Positions 1 through 8,345 of a DNA stretch of 64,000 nucleotides are shown here, in pieces. Position 1 is the stretch's first letter, and each line of letters begins with the position of its first letter. The position numbers and the translations under genes were made by a program. This DNA is from Neoarius graeffei (lineage: Eukaryota > Chordata > Actinopteri > Siluriformes > Ariidae). The stretch is taken from contig NC_083569.1 in NCBI RefSeq assembly GCF_027579695.1, positions 71,497,149-71,561,148 of the forward strand. The letters run 5' to 3'. Below the pieces are notes generated by a model. The model made no database searches and was not told the DNA's origin. It saw only the letters and a list, made by a program, of their open reading frames with translations.

Positions 1-723
1 CATTTTTGAATCCTCACTTTGAGGACTAAAGAGAATGTAGTGTACCTTTAAAACACATAATTAGACTATAAAGATCACTGTCCATTGTTTGAAGGTACAT
101 TTATTTTGTTTGTACCTTAGAGAAAGGCAAGTACATGTGCAGTACACTTTTTCTGACAATGAAAATATAGTTTTGCTTAGGAAACTATTAAGACTACTAA
201 GTCTTATTTTCCTTAGCAGTATTGACCCACGGCGCTTTCTTAACTTGTCTACAAGTTGATTCTGTATCACCTCTGACCTTCTGTCTGCTGATCTGGTCGC
301 GACCCAGGCCTTTGTTCTCATTCAGATTAAAGAGAGACAGATGGAGGTTGGGGCTCAAACAGCATACCATAGGCTCCAGACAAGAAGGTGAGATAGCACA
401 GTACATCCCACAACTATGTGGTTGTGTAGTAAGTCAGCTTACTTTTGAGTCAAGTAGAGCGTTTTGGCTGTATGAAACCAGATGAAACCCCACCCCCTTC
501 ACTTATTGGTGCCACACCAATCCAATTTTCATGTTGGATTGAAATGGGTAATACAGTGATGTAGGATTATGATATTTTCCTGTCAATCTTATGGAAAGAA
601 ATGCTACTAGGAAGAAATTATGATAATACAACATATAATTATGTCTTTGTTGTAAGTCGGTGCAGATAAAAGTGTTTACCGAATGAATGAATGCAGATGA
701 TGAAAAATATTAAAACAACAAGG
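1..723. other. Non-coding sequence, nothing recognised
   Basis: No repeat family, convincing exon or RNA gene is visible here. Short open frames on both strands have no domain-like composition. Confidence 0.5.
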
Positions 724-1013
724 CAGCATGGGGCCTTTCTTTGTGGAGTTTGCATGTTCTTCTCATGCCTGTGTGGGTTTCCTCTGGGTGCTCTGGTTTC
801 CTCCCACACTTATATGGATTAGGTCACCTGGCTACTCTAAATTGCCCATAGGTGTCACTGTGAGTGTGAGTGGTTTTTCATCTGTGTTATGCCTCTGATT
901 CTCCCCGTGTCTGCGTGGGTTTCCTCCGGGTGCTCTGGTTTCCTCCCAGTTCAAAGACATGCAGATTAGGTAAAATACCCAGCCATTGGGGATGTACAAG
1001 ACAGTGCATACTC
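724..1013 (+). repeat. Old V-SINE, 5'/central part, interrupted
   Basis: This stretch carries the conserved V-SINE central domain (mouse-ear phrases such as GTGGGTTTCCTC and AAAGACATGCAG). Part of the domain appears twice, at about 740-800 and 890-960. Compared with the younger SINEs of this window it is diverged. The tail of the same element seems to resume at 2085, so the MITEs at 1014-2084 are insertions into it. Confidence 0.6.
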
Positions 1014-1548
1014 AAGGCCTCTGCATGCTCTTGCGACAAGGCTTTCGCAGATAGCTTTTCGCAGACAGTTGTAATTTATCGTTGAGCGGGGAGTAATAGG
1101 CGTGCGCGATGTTATTCACCGCCACAACGCAAGGGGGCGCGAAGTCGCGAAATCGCTAGGAGTAGTTGGTGGGTGTGGTTAGTGGAGTGTTTATCCTCCG
1201 GTTACTTATAATGACTAGAACTGGAGTCGTATAGATGTACGTACTTCCTCACTTCCTTGATCAACCGCTCTTCGTGCTGCTCCATCTTCGCTTGTGTTTT
1301 TAAAAATGGCAGTCGTGAAAACAAACCAAACCGGGAAAGTAGAGAAGCGGAAGTGCGTGTACAGCGGATATAGAGTGGACCAGTCAGAGCCCTCTTGTCT
1401 GCGACGCTGTCTGCGAGGCTGTCTGCGGTGGTCACAATTTTTGGGAGGTGTGCGCAGAGCGTCTGCGGGGGGGGGGGGGGGGGGGGCTTCGCAGACGCCA
1501 TCTGCGACGCCATCTGCGAGGACTGGGTTGTCAGCATAAATTGGCCTT
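1014..1548 (-). mobile_element. MITE with MADF-like first exon, copy 1
   Basis: A near-identical second copy lies at 47347-47875, which defines the unit. The ends are imperfect inverted repeats beginning AAGGCC and sharing TATGCT/GCATGCT just inside. The interior is rich in CTGCGA/TCGCAG motifs in both orientations, which look like subterminal binding repeats, and has a 20-nt G run at 1467-1486. The minus strand carries a short exon-like ORF (1202-1285). I infer a non-autonomous Harbinger-type element. I could not read a clean target duplication. Confidence 0.7.
1202..1285 (-). pseudogene. MADF/Myb-like N-terminal exon fragment in MITE
   Basis: This 27-residue ORF starts at an ATG and reads MEQHEERLIKEV, then an aromatic/acidic stretch ending LYDSSSSHYK before a stop. 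The pattern E-x-L-I-x-E-V-x-K-x-x-x-L-Y-D-x-S-x-x-x-Y-K is the start of MADF (Myb/SANT-like) DNA-binding domains, which are typical of the accessory protein of PIF/Harbinger transposons. Only the first helix remains, so no functional protein is expected. The second MITE copy at 47.35 kb has lost about nine bases here, which alters the same stretch. Confidence 0.5.
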
Positions 1549-2084
1549 TATGCTGTGTTCACACTTATACCGGTACGAAAGTGGTATAACTGTATCGATA
1601 CAAAGTATACCGGTACAGTTTAGTGCATCTGTCCACACTAGCGAGAAATGTTTGCGGTTTTCTTTCACGGAAGTTGAAATGCGCGTGCGCGAAATGTTTC
1701 CGTGGTTACCGAGTAACTTCCTTCCGAGAATATGGTGGATGAAACAACGTGTGTGTGCTTTTTGTTGTCAATGTACAGTCTGTATTTCTGGTGGTCATTT
1801 ATTCAGTCGAATCGTATAAAACGCACGAGGCAGTTGAGAAAGAAACAAAGAAAACGAATCTTCCTTTCTCCCCCCTTTCTTTGCTCCATGTAGCTCCATG
1901 GTCGTTTCGTTTTCGCATGCGCATTATATTTGTATCAATACAGAAGCGCTTCATCTGTCCACACTACAGTGAAGCGCTACAGTACCGATACTGTACCGGT
2001 ACGAAACCCATACATTTGTGGGTTTCGTACCGATACAGTTATACCGCTACAGTACCGGTATAGTTGCTAGTGTGGACAGGTGTT
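1549..2084 (+). mobile_element. MITE with palindromic TACCGGTA subterminal array
   Basis: Both ends carry TGTCCACACT/TGTTCACACT-type inverted repeats followed by repeated TACCGGTAC palindromes (about 1567, 1609, 1994 and 2056) and variants such as ATCGATAC and ACCGATAC. The middle has an ATG ORF at 1732-1893 (53 residues): a hydrophobic/aromatic N-terminal half, then a very basic stretch around RIKRTRQLRKKQRKR. I infer a non-autonomous cut-and-paste element whose palindromes are transposase sites. It abuts the preceding MITE and both sit in the old SINE. Superfamily is unproven. Confidence 0.6.
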
Positions 2085-2205
2085 GCGTGTCAGTCCCCAG
2101 CCTGGATAGATTGGGAAGGGTTTTGTCAGGAAGGGCATCAAATATGCGTAACAGATCCGCTGTGACAACCCCTAACAGGAGTAGCAGAAAGAAGAAGAAA
2201 AAGAA
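2085..2205 (+). repeat. Tail of the interrupted old V-SINE
   Basis: The GGAAGGGCATC and ATCCGCTGTG phrases and the GAAGAAGAAG tail match the 3' part of DANA-like V-SINEs. It completes the element begun at 724. The younger SINE at 2206 has inserted in its A-rich GAAGAAG tail. Confidence 0.55.
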
Positions 2206-2569
2206 GCATCCAATATTATCTGTAGCTGCTTATCCTGTTCTACAGGGTCGCAGCCAAGCTGGAGCCTATCCCAGCTGACTATGGGCGAAAGGCGGGGTAC
2301 ACCCTGGACAAGTCACCAGGTCATCACAGGGCTGACACATAGACACAGACAACCATTCACACTCACATTCACACCTACGGTCAATTTAGAGTCACCAGTT
2401 AACCTAACCTGCATGTCTCTGGACTGTGGGGGAAACCGGAGCACCCGGAGGAAACCCACACAGACACGGGGAGAACATGCAAACTCCGCACAGAAAGGCT
2501 CTCGCCGGCTGCTGGGCTTGAACCCAGGACCTTCTTGCTATGAGGCGACAGCACTAACCAGTACACCAC
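2206..2569 (-). repeat. V-SINE (young family), minus strand
   Basis: The tRNA-like head is at the right end, reading inward on the minus strand, with A-box (TGGTGTAGTGG-type) and B-box (GGGTTCAAGCCC-type) sequence. The central V-domain and the family-specific 3' region ending GGATAAGCAGCTACAG lie to the left. The flanks share GAAGAAGAARAA, a plausible target duplication. Confidence 0.85.
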
Positions 2570-2671
2570 CGAAGAAGAAGAAAATATAGATAGACACCTG
2601 AAGCCAGCTAGGATTGGCTTCAATTCCCCTGCAAGCCCTAATGGATACGCAGCATAGAAGATTAATAATAA

Positions 2672-2963
2672 TCCATCCTTTATCTGTAGCCGCTTTATCC
2701 TGTTCTACAGGGTCGCAGCCAAGCTGGATCCTATCCCAGCTGACTATGGGTGAGAGGTGGGGTACACCCTGGACAAGCCGCCAGGTCATCACAGGGCTGA
2801 CACATAGACAAACAACCATTCACACCTACAGTCAATTTTGCATGTTCTCACAGACACGGTGAGAACATGCAAACTCCACACAGAAAGGCCTTCACCGGCT
2901 GCTGGGCTCGAACCCAGGACCTTCTTGCTGTGAGGCGACAGCGCTAACCACTACACCACGGAA
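2672..2963 (-). repeat. V-SINE, minus strand, internally deleted
   Basis: This is the same family as 2206-2569 but lacks about 70-80 bp of the central domain, around 2840-2850. It ends in the same GAAGAAGAAGRAAATATA flank as its neighbour, so the two insertions or a local duplication share one target region. Confidence 0.8.
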
Positions 2964-3059
2964 GAAGAAGGAAATATAATGATAATAATAATGCATATAA
3001 TTTTTTTCCAAACTGTTTTATTTTGTTAAGCAACAACAATCATACAGGTACGAATAATT

Positions 3060-3877
3060 GAATTGGAAATGCGGCTGTGTAGTGAGGCTCGGTCACGTGG
3101 TGTGGTATTACCTGTAGGTGATTAGTCAGTGGTGTGAGTGGGGTGGGGCGCTGAGTGAGTGGAGAGCGAGCAGGAGCACGGTTTGTTATAGTGACTCACT
3201 GGGATCTCGGGACAAATAAACGCTCTGTGGGTTTTTTCTTCCCCTCCTCTTTACGCTTCCACCAGCCTTTCTTTATTAATCTGACAGCGAGTTTCGGATG
3301 TGGTTGTAATGCTCCCTCGACCTGCTGAATAGAGACCAGGAGGTTTATATGGGACCAGATGAATTTGTGCTGCACTTCCAAGTGAACGGAGGGAAGGAGG
3401 GAAGGAAGGGACCTGAAGCCTGACCGGACGCACAGAGAACCCAGAGTGGGATCTTTGTTGCTGTAGCAGCCATCGGGTGAAGATATTTATTGCTATCAAG
3501 TTGGAAAACTTTGACTTTTCTTCTGTTTTTCTGAGGACACGACGCTGTTTAATTTCCTCTGAACGCAGCCTTCACTGAACCAACACACAGCAGGACGGAG
3601 AGTTAAAAAAAAAAAAAAAAGCATCATGATGTTTATCCTTATTTAGTGTTTGAAGTGTACAGGCTGCGTATTTGTATCTTTTTACATCAAAGCCGCGCCT
3701 TTTGCAAGTTAACAACTTGCACGAGCGGTTGTTTGTTTGTTTTTGTTTTTGTTTTTTTCCCCCTAAGTGAAATATTGTTGCGCGTTCGCAGCCCCTCAGT
3801 CTAACAGCCGGTATAATGAGCTGCAGCTGAGACTGGGCTTTGCAAGACTTTTCTCCTGAACTTTAGTGGCTGTGATC
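3060..3877 (+). promoter_or_regulatory. Probable promoter and 5' leader of exon 1
   Basis: This stretch is free of recognised repeats and more GC/CpG-rich than its surroundings, with E-box-like TCACGTGG near 3094. It leads directly to the exon at 3878. The start codon has A at -3 (good Kozak context). I cannot place the transcription start and see no convincing TATA box at a sensible spacing. Several upstream ATGs (for example near 3625) are present. Promoter status is inferred from position only. Confidence 0.4.
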
Positions 3878-3968
3878 ATGAAGCCGGCCACCTGTCTGCT
3901 CTCTGCACTTCTTCTGGTGCTGTGTTTAATTCCCAGCTCCTGGACAGCAGCTCTCTCCAGCCATGAAG
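3878..3968 (+). CDS. Exon 1 of an unidentified secreted/membrane protein
   Basis: The exon encodes 30 residues plus one base: MKPATCLL, a leucine-rich hydrophobic core (about residues 7-19), then PSSWTAALSSHE. This is a textbook signal peptide with likely cleavage near the TAA or AAL residues 23-26. The exon ends at 3968 before GTCAGT, a good donor, giving a phase-1 intron, as is common after signal-peptide exons. The start has A at -3. No downstream exon can be joined with confidence in this window, so the first intron would exceed 60 kb or the gene model is wrong. I do not recognise the family. A 43-bp copy of the start region lies at 6804-6846. Confidence 0.55.
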
Positions 3969-4492
3969 GTCAGTGCTCCTGCTCCATTACACTTACCTGA
4001 TCACGTGTGCAAGCTTTATTTAAAAAAAAAAAGGTTAGGTGCAAACTATCTATCCAACTCAGGTGCGCTCAGGTTTTTCCACAGAGCCAAAGCCTTACGA
4101 GTTGCATTAATCAACAAGAATAGTCTTTTAGTAGTAATAATAGTGTTATTATTATTGTTATTACTCTACATGAATAGTCACCATCTTGGTGTCCTCTGGC
4201 ATTGTCGAGCAGGATGACGTACAGCAGAGGCGCACGCGCGACAGGTGACTCACCTCAGGTAGTTTATTTGTTTTTACGCCTCAGTGATCCAGAATGAACA
4301 GGACACATCGCCAGTGGTTTCCTTTCATTATTTACTTGATTCTGTACTTGGTGTCGTATTCACTACGGTGCGAGCGCCAGGTGCTCATGTGAAGTCTAGG
4401 CAAACTAGTTTTTCCTCCTTTGCATGTTGCTAACAGGTGTTGCGTTTCCTCAAGAAAATTGTACGTCCTGACTGAGTCTTTTGCCGAACAGG
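3969..4492 (+). other. Start of putative intron 1
   Basis: Begins with the donor GTCAGT. It holds a short A run, a TTATTA-rich patch near 4140-4165 and no repeat or exon that I recognise. Confidence 0.4.
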
Positions 4493-5416
4493 ACACAAAT
4501 CCATCCATCCATTATCTCTAGCCGCTTATCCTGTCCTACAGGGTCGCGGGCAAGCTGGAACCTATCCCAGCTGACTACGGGCGAAAGGCGGGGTACACCC
4601 TGGACAAGTCGCCAGGTCATCACAGGGCTGACACATAGACACAGACAACCATTCACACTCACATTCACACCTACGGTCAATTTAGAGTCACCAGTTAACC
4701 TAACCTGCATGTCTTTGGAATTTGAACGACTTAAAATCTCATCTAATCTCATTATCTGTATCCTGTTCTACAGGGTCGCGTGCAAGCTGGAGCCTATCCC
4801 AGCTGACTACGGGCGAAAGGCAGGGTACACCCTGGACAAGTCGCCAGGTCATCACAGGGCTGACACATAGACACAGACAACCATTCACACTCACATTCAC
4901 ACCTACGGTCAATTTAGAGTCACCAGTTAGCCTAACCTGCATGTCTTTGGAATTTGAACGACTTAAAATCTCATCTCATTTCATTATCTCTAGCCGCTTT
5001 ATCCTGTTCTACAGGGTCGCGTGCAAGCTGGAGCCTATCCCAGCTGACTACGGGCGAAAGGCAGGGTACACCCTGGACAAGTCGCCAGGTCATCACAGGG
5101 CTGACACATAGACACAGACAACCATTCACACTCACATTCACACCTACGCTCAATTTAGAGTCACCAGTTAGCCTAACCTGCATGTCTTTGGAATTTGAAC
5201 GACTTAAAATCTCATCTCATTTCATTATCTCTAGCCGCTTTATCCTGTTCTACAGGGTCGCAGGCAAGCTGGAGCCTATCCCAGCTGACTACAGGCGAAA
5301 GGCGGGGTACACCCTGGACAAGTCGCCAGGTCATCACAGGGCTGACACATAGACACAGACAACCATTCACACTCACATTCACACCTACGGTCAATTTAGA
5401 GCCAGCAATTATCCTA
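4493..5416 (-). repeat. Tandem array of chimeric V-SINE 3' units
   Basis: Four successive copies of the SINE 3' and central part lack the tRNA-like head. Units restart at 4719, 4951 and 5192, giving periods of 232 and 241 bp. Each junction reads GCATGTCTTTGG followed by AATTTGAACGACTTAAAAT and then the SINE tail. The 19-bp linker is not SINE sequence. It matches 5484-5502 inside the neighbouring repeat. The array was therefore made by duplication of a SINE/other-repeat junction, not by independent insertions. Confidence 0.85.
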
Positions 5417-6001
5417 ACCTCAAGTCAAGTCAAGTTTGTTTGTATAGCGCTTTTAACAACATTGTCGCAAAGCAGCTTTACAGAATTTGAACGACTTAAA
5501 ATATGAGCTAATTTTATCCCTAATCTATCCCCAATGAGCGCAACGGTGGTAAGGAAAAGCTCCCTCAGACGACATGAGGAAGAAACCTCGAGAGGAACCA
5601 GATTCAAAAAGGAACCCATCCTCATTTGGGCAACAACAGACAACATGAATATAACATTAACAGTCCTAACATAAAGTCAGCTTCGTTGATGCTATAAACC
5701 CCCCACCGATGGAAACCCGAGCGCAAAACCGTTCACGACAACCGTAGTCCTAAAGTCAGCAAGTCAACTGCAGTCCCCAGCCACAAAAGCACCACTGCAA
5801 GAGTCCAGAACGTCCTCCAGGCGCAACCCCCAACTGTTCACATGGGGCCGCCCTCCACAGGAGCGATGCGATGAGACTCCAACCAGACACAGGGCATCAG
5901 GATGGATCAGGCAGGTCCGAGGAGCAGAAGAGGTCAGCATCTCGATCCCAGGACCGACATGTAACTCAGAGGGACAGATTTCGGGGGGGGAGAGAAAAAA
6001 C
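5417..6001 (+). repeat. Unclassified interspersed repeat, copy 1, inside a SINE
   Basis: Starts CAAGTCAAGTCAAGTTTG and contains TATAGCGCTTTTAACAA and GACGACATGAGGAAGAAACC. A diverged copy follows at 6191-6790. It splits a V-SINE: the left SINE half ends CCTAACCT at 5416 and the right half resumes at 6002 after CACAACCT, so a short (about 5-6 bp) target duplication is possible. I do not know the class. No coding region or clear inverted ends are visible. Confidence 0.65.
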
Positions 6002-6166
6002 ACAACCTGCATGTCTTTAGACTGTGGGGGAAACTGGAGCAAACCCATGTAGACACAAGGAGAACATGCAAACTCTACACAGAAAGTCCGTCGTCGGCCG
6101 CTGGGCTCGAACCCAGGACTTTCTTGCTGTGAGGCGACAGTGCTAACCACTATACCAGTGTGCCGC
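6002..6166 (-). repeat. V-SINE 5' half, right of the interruption
   Basis: Contains the tRNA-like head (A and B boxes, minus strand) and the beginning of the central domain. It is continuous in family position with the SINE half ending at 5416. Confidence 0.8.
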
Positions 6167-6190
6167 CAGCACACGAATCTGCACTATATA

Positions 6191-6790
6191 ATCAAGTTTA
6201 TTTGTATAGCACTTTTAACAACAGACAAACAGAAAATTAAAGACATTAAACATGAGCTTATTTTATCTCTGATGAACAAGACTGTGGTGACGGTGGTGAG
6301 GGAAAAACTCCCTGAGACGACATGAAGAAACCTTGAATGAAACCAGACTCAAAAGGGAACCCATTCTCATTTGGGTGATAAAAGATAGTGTGATTTATAA
6401 ATAATTTGCTTCTATAACAGTGTCCTATAGTCATAAAGCACAACTGCGTAACCAGGAAATTCATTATAGTTTTAGCATGAAGTCTGTTTTGTTGACGTTA
6501 TCAACAGTTCATTGATGGAGACTTGAGTGCAAATTGTTCACAACAACTGCAGTCCTAAAATTATCATGGCAATTGTAGTCCTCAGCCATCATAGCAAAAC
6601 TGTAAGTGTCTGGAGCCATCTTCTAAGTGTGACTTTCGACTGCCCATATGGGGCCGTCCTCCACAGGAGCAATGTGATGAGACTCCAGCCAGACGTAGGG
6701 CATCAGGATGGATCAGGCGAGTCCGAGGAGCAGAAGAGGTCAGCATCACTGGTGTCTCAGGATCAACATATAACTCGAGAGACAGAGAAA
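6191..6790 (+). repeat. Unclassified interspersed repeat, copy 2
   Basis: Aligned by eye to 5417-6001. It shares TTTGTATAGC, the GACGACATGA segment, the CATATGGGGCCG/CACATGGGGCCG segment and GGAGCAGAAGAGGTCAGCATC. It is clearly more diverged and has small deletions. It ends near a GA-rich tract. Confidence 0.6.
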
Positions 6791-6803
6791 GAGAGAGAGA
6801 ATG

Positions 6804-6846
6804 ACTTTAGTGGCTGTTATCATGAAGCCGGCCACCTGTCTGCTCT
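6804..6846 (+). repeat. 43-bp copy of the exon 1 start region
   Basis: Matches 3860-3902 with a single mismatch (T at 6818 against G at 3874). It covers 18 bases of leader, the start codon and the first eight codons. The flanks on both sides do not match, so only this block was copied. It cannot encode a signal peptide on its own because the following sequence reads into unrelated DNA. Confidence 0.85.
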
Positions 6847-6964
6847 ATATAGTCAAAATTATACAGTCAAACTACAGTATGTAGTCAAAAGTCTTCCCCA
6901 AATTGTTGCTACAAAGTTGACCGAATACAATCGTCTGCAGTCTCTTTGCATGCTGAAGCTTTAA

Positions 6965-7310
6965 GAACTAAGACCCTGTTTACACTTGGTTTTAAAATGT
7001 CTTGGCTGATCGGATCACAAGTGAACAGCCAAGACACATCACTGTTTACACCTGCGTCTATCGTGAGTCTCCAAGGTGTCCAGCTGGCCACTTGTGTTCA
7101 GATTTCATTACCGTCTAGGTCACTTTTTTTCCTGGTACATCTTTGTCAGGGATGCATCAGGACACATTAGTGTTTACACTATAAACGTGGTCCAGTGCAT
7201 CCCAGCTCACTTTGGCAAGTGGTATGAGTGAATGCATCTTCGTGGTCATTTACACTTGTATTTAGTGCTGTCCACTTGTGATCCGATTGTCCAAGATGCA
7301 TTTTAAAACA
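6965..7310. mobile_element. MITE with GATCGGATCACAAGTG-type inverted ends
   Basis: The left end (TTTTAAAATGTCTTGGCTG, then ATCGGATCACAAGTG) and the right end read on the other strand (TTTTAAAATGCATCTTGG, then ATCGGATCACAAGTGG) are inverted repeats of about 40 bp. Repeated TGTTTACAC motifs lie between. It has no coding region. Superfamily and exact boundaries are uncertain. Confidence 0.6.
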
Positions 7311-7314
7311 AACC

Positions 7315-7525
7315 TGTTCCAGCATGCTCATGCTGCTGAACACAGATCAAGGTCCATGAAGACTTGGTGTCTCCCCCCCACCCCTCCTTGGTGAGAGTGG
7401 AAGAACTCGAGTATTCTGCACAGAGTCCTGACACCAACTGCACTGAACACCTTTGTGGTGGATGAACTGAAACACTGACTGCACCGCAGATCTCCTCACC
7501 TGACACCAGTGCCTGAGCTCACTAA
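7315..7525 (+). pseudogene. Tc1-type transposase C-terminal remnant, left half
   Basis: Decayed reading frames recall the Tc1 catalytic C-terminus (a SPD-x-N-x-x-EHL-like stretch, then an ELTNAL-like stretch before the break). The sequence is interrupted at TAA 7523-7525 by the Harbinger MITE and resumes at 8192 in register (CTCACTAA | TGCTCTTG). Confidence 0.55.
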
Positions 7526-8191
7526 TGGCCCTTTTCCACTACCCTTTTTCAGCTCACTTCAGCTCACTTCAGCCCGACACGGCTCGCGTTTCGACTATCT
7601 CAGAGCGGCGCGACTCAGCTCGCTTCAGCCCTGCTTAGCACCCAAAACTCGCACCGTTTTGGAGTGGGGCTGAAGCGAGCCAAACCAAGCCGAGTGAGGC
7701 TGGGGGCGTGAGCAGACACTCCCCTGTGCACTGATTGGTGAGGAGGAGTGTCCTCACATGCCCACACGCCCCGCGAGCACGCTGGGATCTGTAAACACCG
7801 TAAACCCGGAAGAAGAATAATTACGAATTACGAGAATTTCTGAAGCCTTATGCGCCTCGCCTCATCTATACGCTCTTGCCAGTATCTGTTGCCGTTGTCG
7901 GTGACAACAAGCCACAGCACCAAGACCAGCAACACTAACGACTCCATGTTTATTGTTTATTATCCGCTTAAAAGGTCACTGATGTCACTGTTTGCGCCGC
8001 CTAACGACATCACGTGACGTCCACCCACTTTCGCTAACTCCACCCAACGTGTCCACCCACTTCCAGCCAGCACGGTTCAGCGCGGTTGTAGTCGAAATGC
8101 AACTCCAACAGCCCCGCTCAGCTCGACTCAGCCCAACTCAGCACGGCACGGCTCAGCCCAACTCGGCCACGTTGGTAGTGGAAAAGCGGCA
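7526..8191 (-). mobile_element. Harbinger-type MITE, copy 1, TAA target duplication
   Basis: The ends are TGGCCCTTTTCCACTAC and, on the other strand, TGCCGCTTTTCCACTAC, flanked by TAA at 7523-7525 and 8192-8194. Three-base TWA duplications are the hallmark of PIF/Harbinger. Long subterminal stretches repeat CAGCTCACTT/CAGCTCG-type motifs. A short ORF (7828-7947, minus) is conserved with the second copy at 26899-28163, which lies in the opposite orientation. Confidence 0.85.
7828..7947 (-). pseudogene. Short first-exon ORF of Harbinger MITE
   Basis: The 39 residues begin MESLVLLVLVLWLVVTDN and continue with a basic/acidic helix (RYWQERIDEARRIRLQKFS) before the stop. The equivalent ORF in copy 2 (27721-27849) has a three-residue N-terminal extension and is otherwise nearly identical, so the protein-level pattern is kept in both. 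I infer the first exon of an accessory protein of the parent element. No domain name can be given. Confidence 0.45.
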
Positions 8192-8345
8192 TAATGCTCT
8201 TGTGGCTGAATGAGCACAACCCCCCATGCTCTGCTCTCCAAAATATAGTGGAAAGCCTTCCCAAAAGAGCGGGCGTTATTGTAACATAAAGGGGATGAAC
8301 GCAAACACATATAGGTGTGATTGATCAGGTGTCCACAAACCTTTG
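8192..8345 (+). pseudogene. Tc1-type remnant, right half
   Basis: Continues the remnant at 7315-7525 after the MITE: GTGGAAAGCCTTCCC is the usual VESLP segment near the end of such transposases, followed by the 3' part with GGTGTCCACAAAC. No intact frame remains. Confidence 0.55.

Noticed and set aside
2500..2569. tRNA gene-like A and B boxes
   Set aside because: They are the tRNA-derived heads of V-SINEs, at about 14 places, and do not form a proper anticodon arm in a gene context.
4719..5483. CRISPR-like regular spacing
   Set aside because: The periodicity is a tandem SINE array of 232-241 bp units with identical inner sequence, not short repeats with unique spacers. The genome is eukaryotic.
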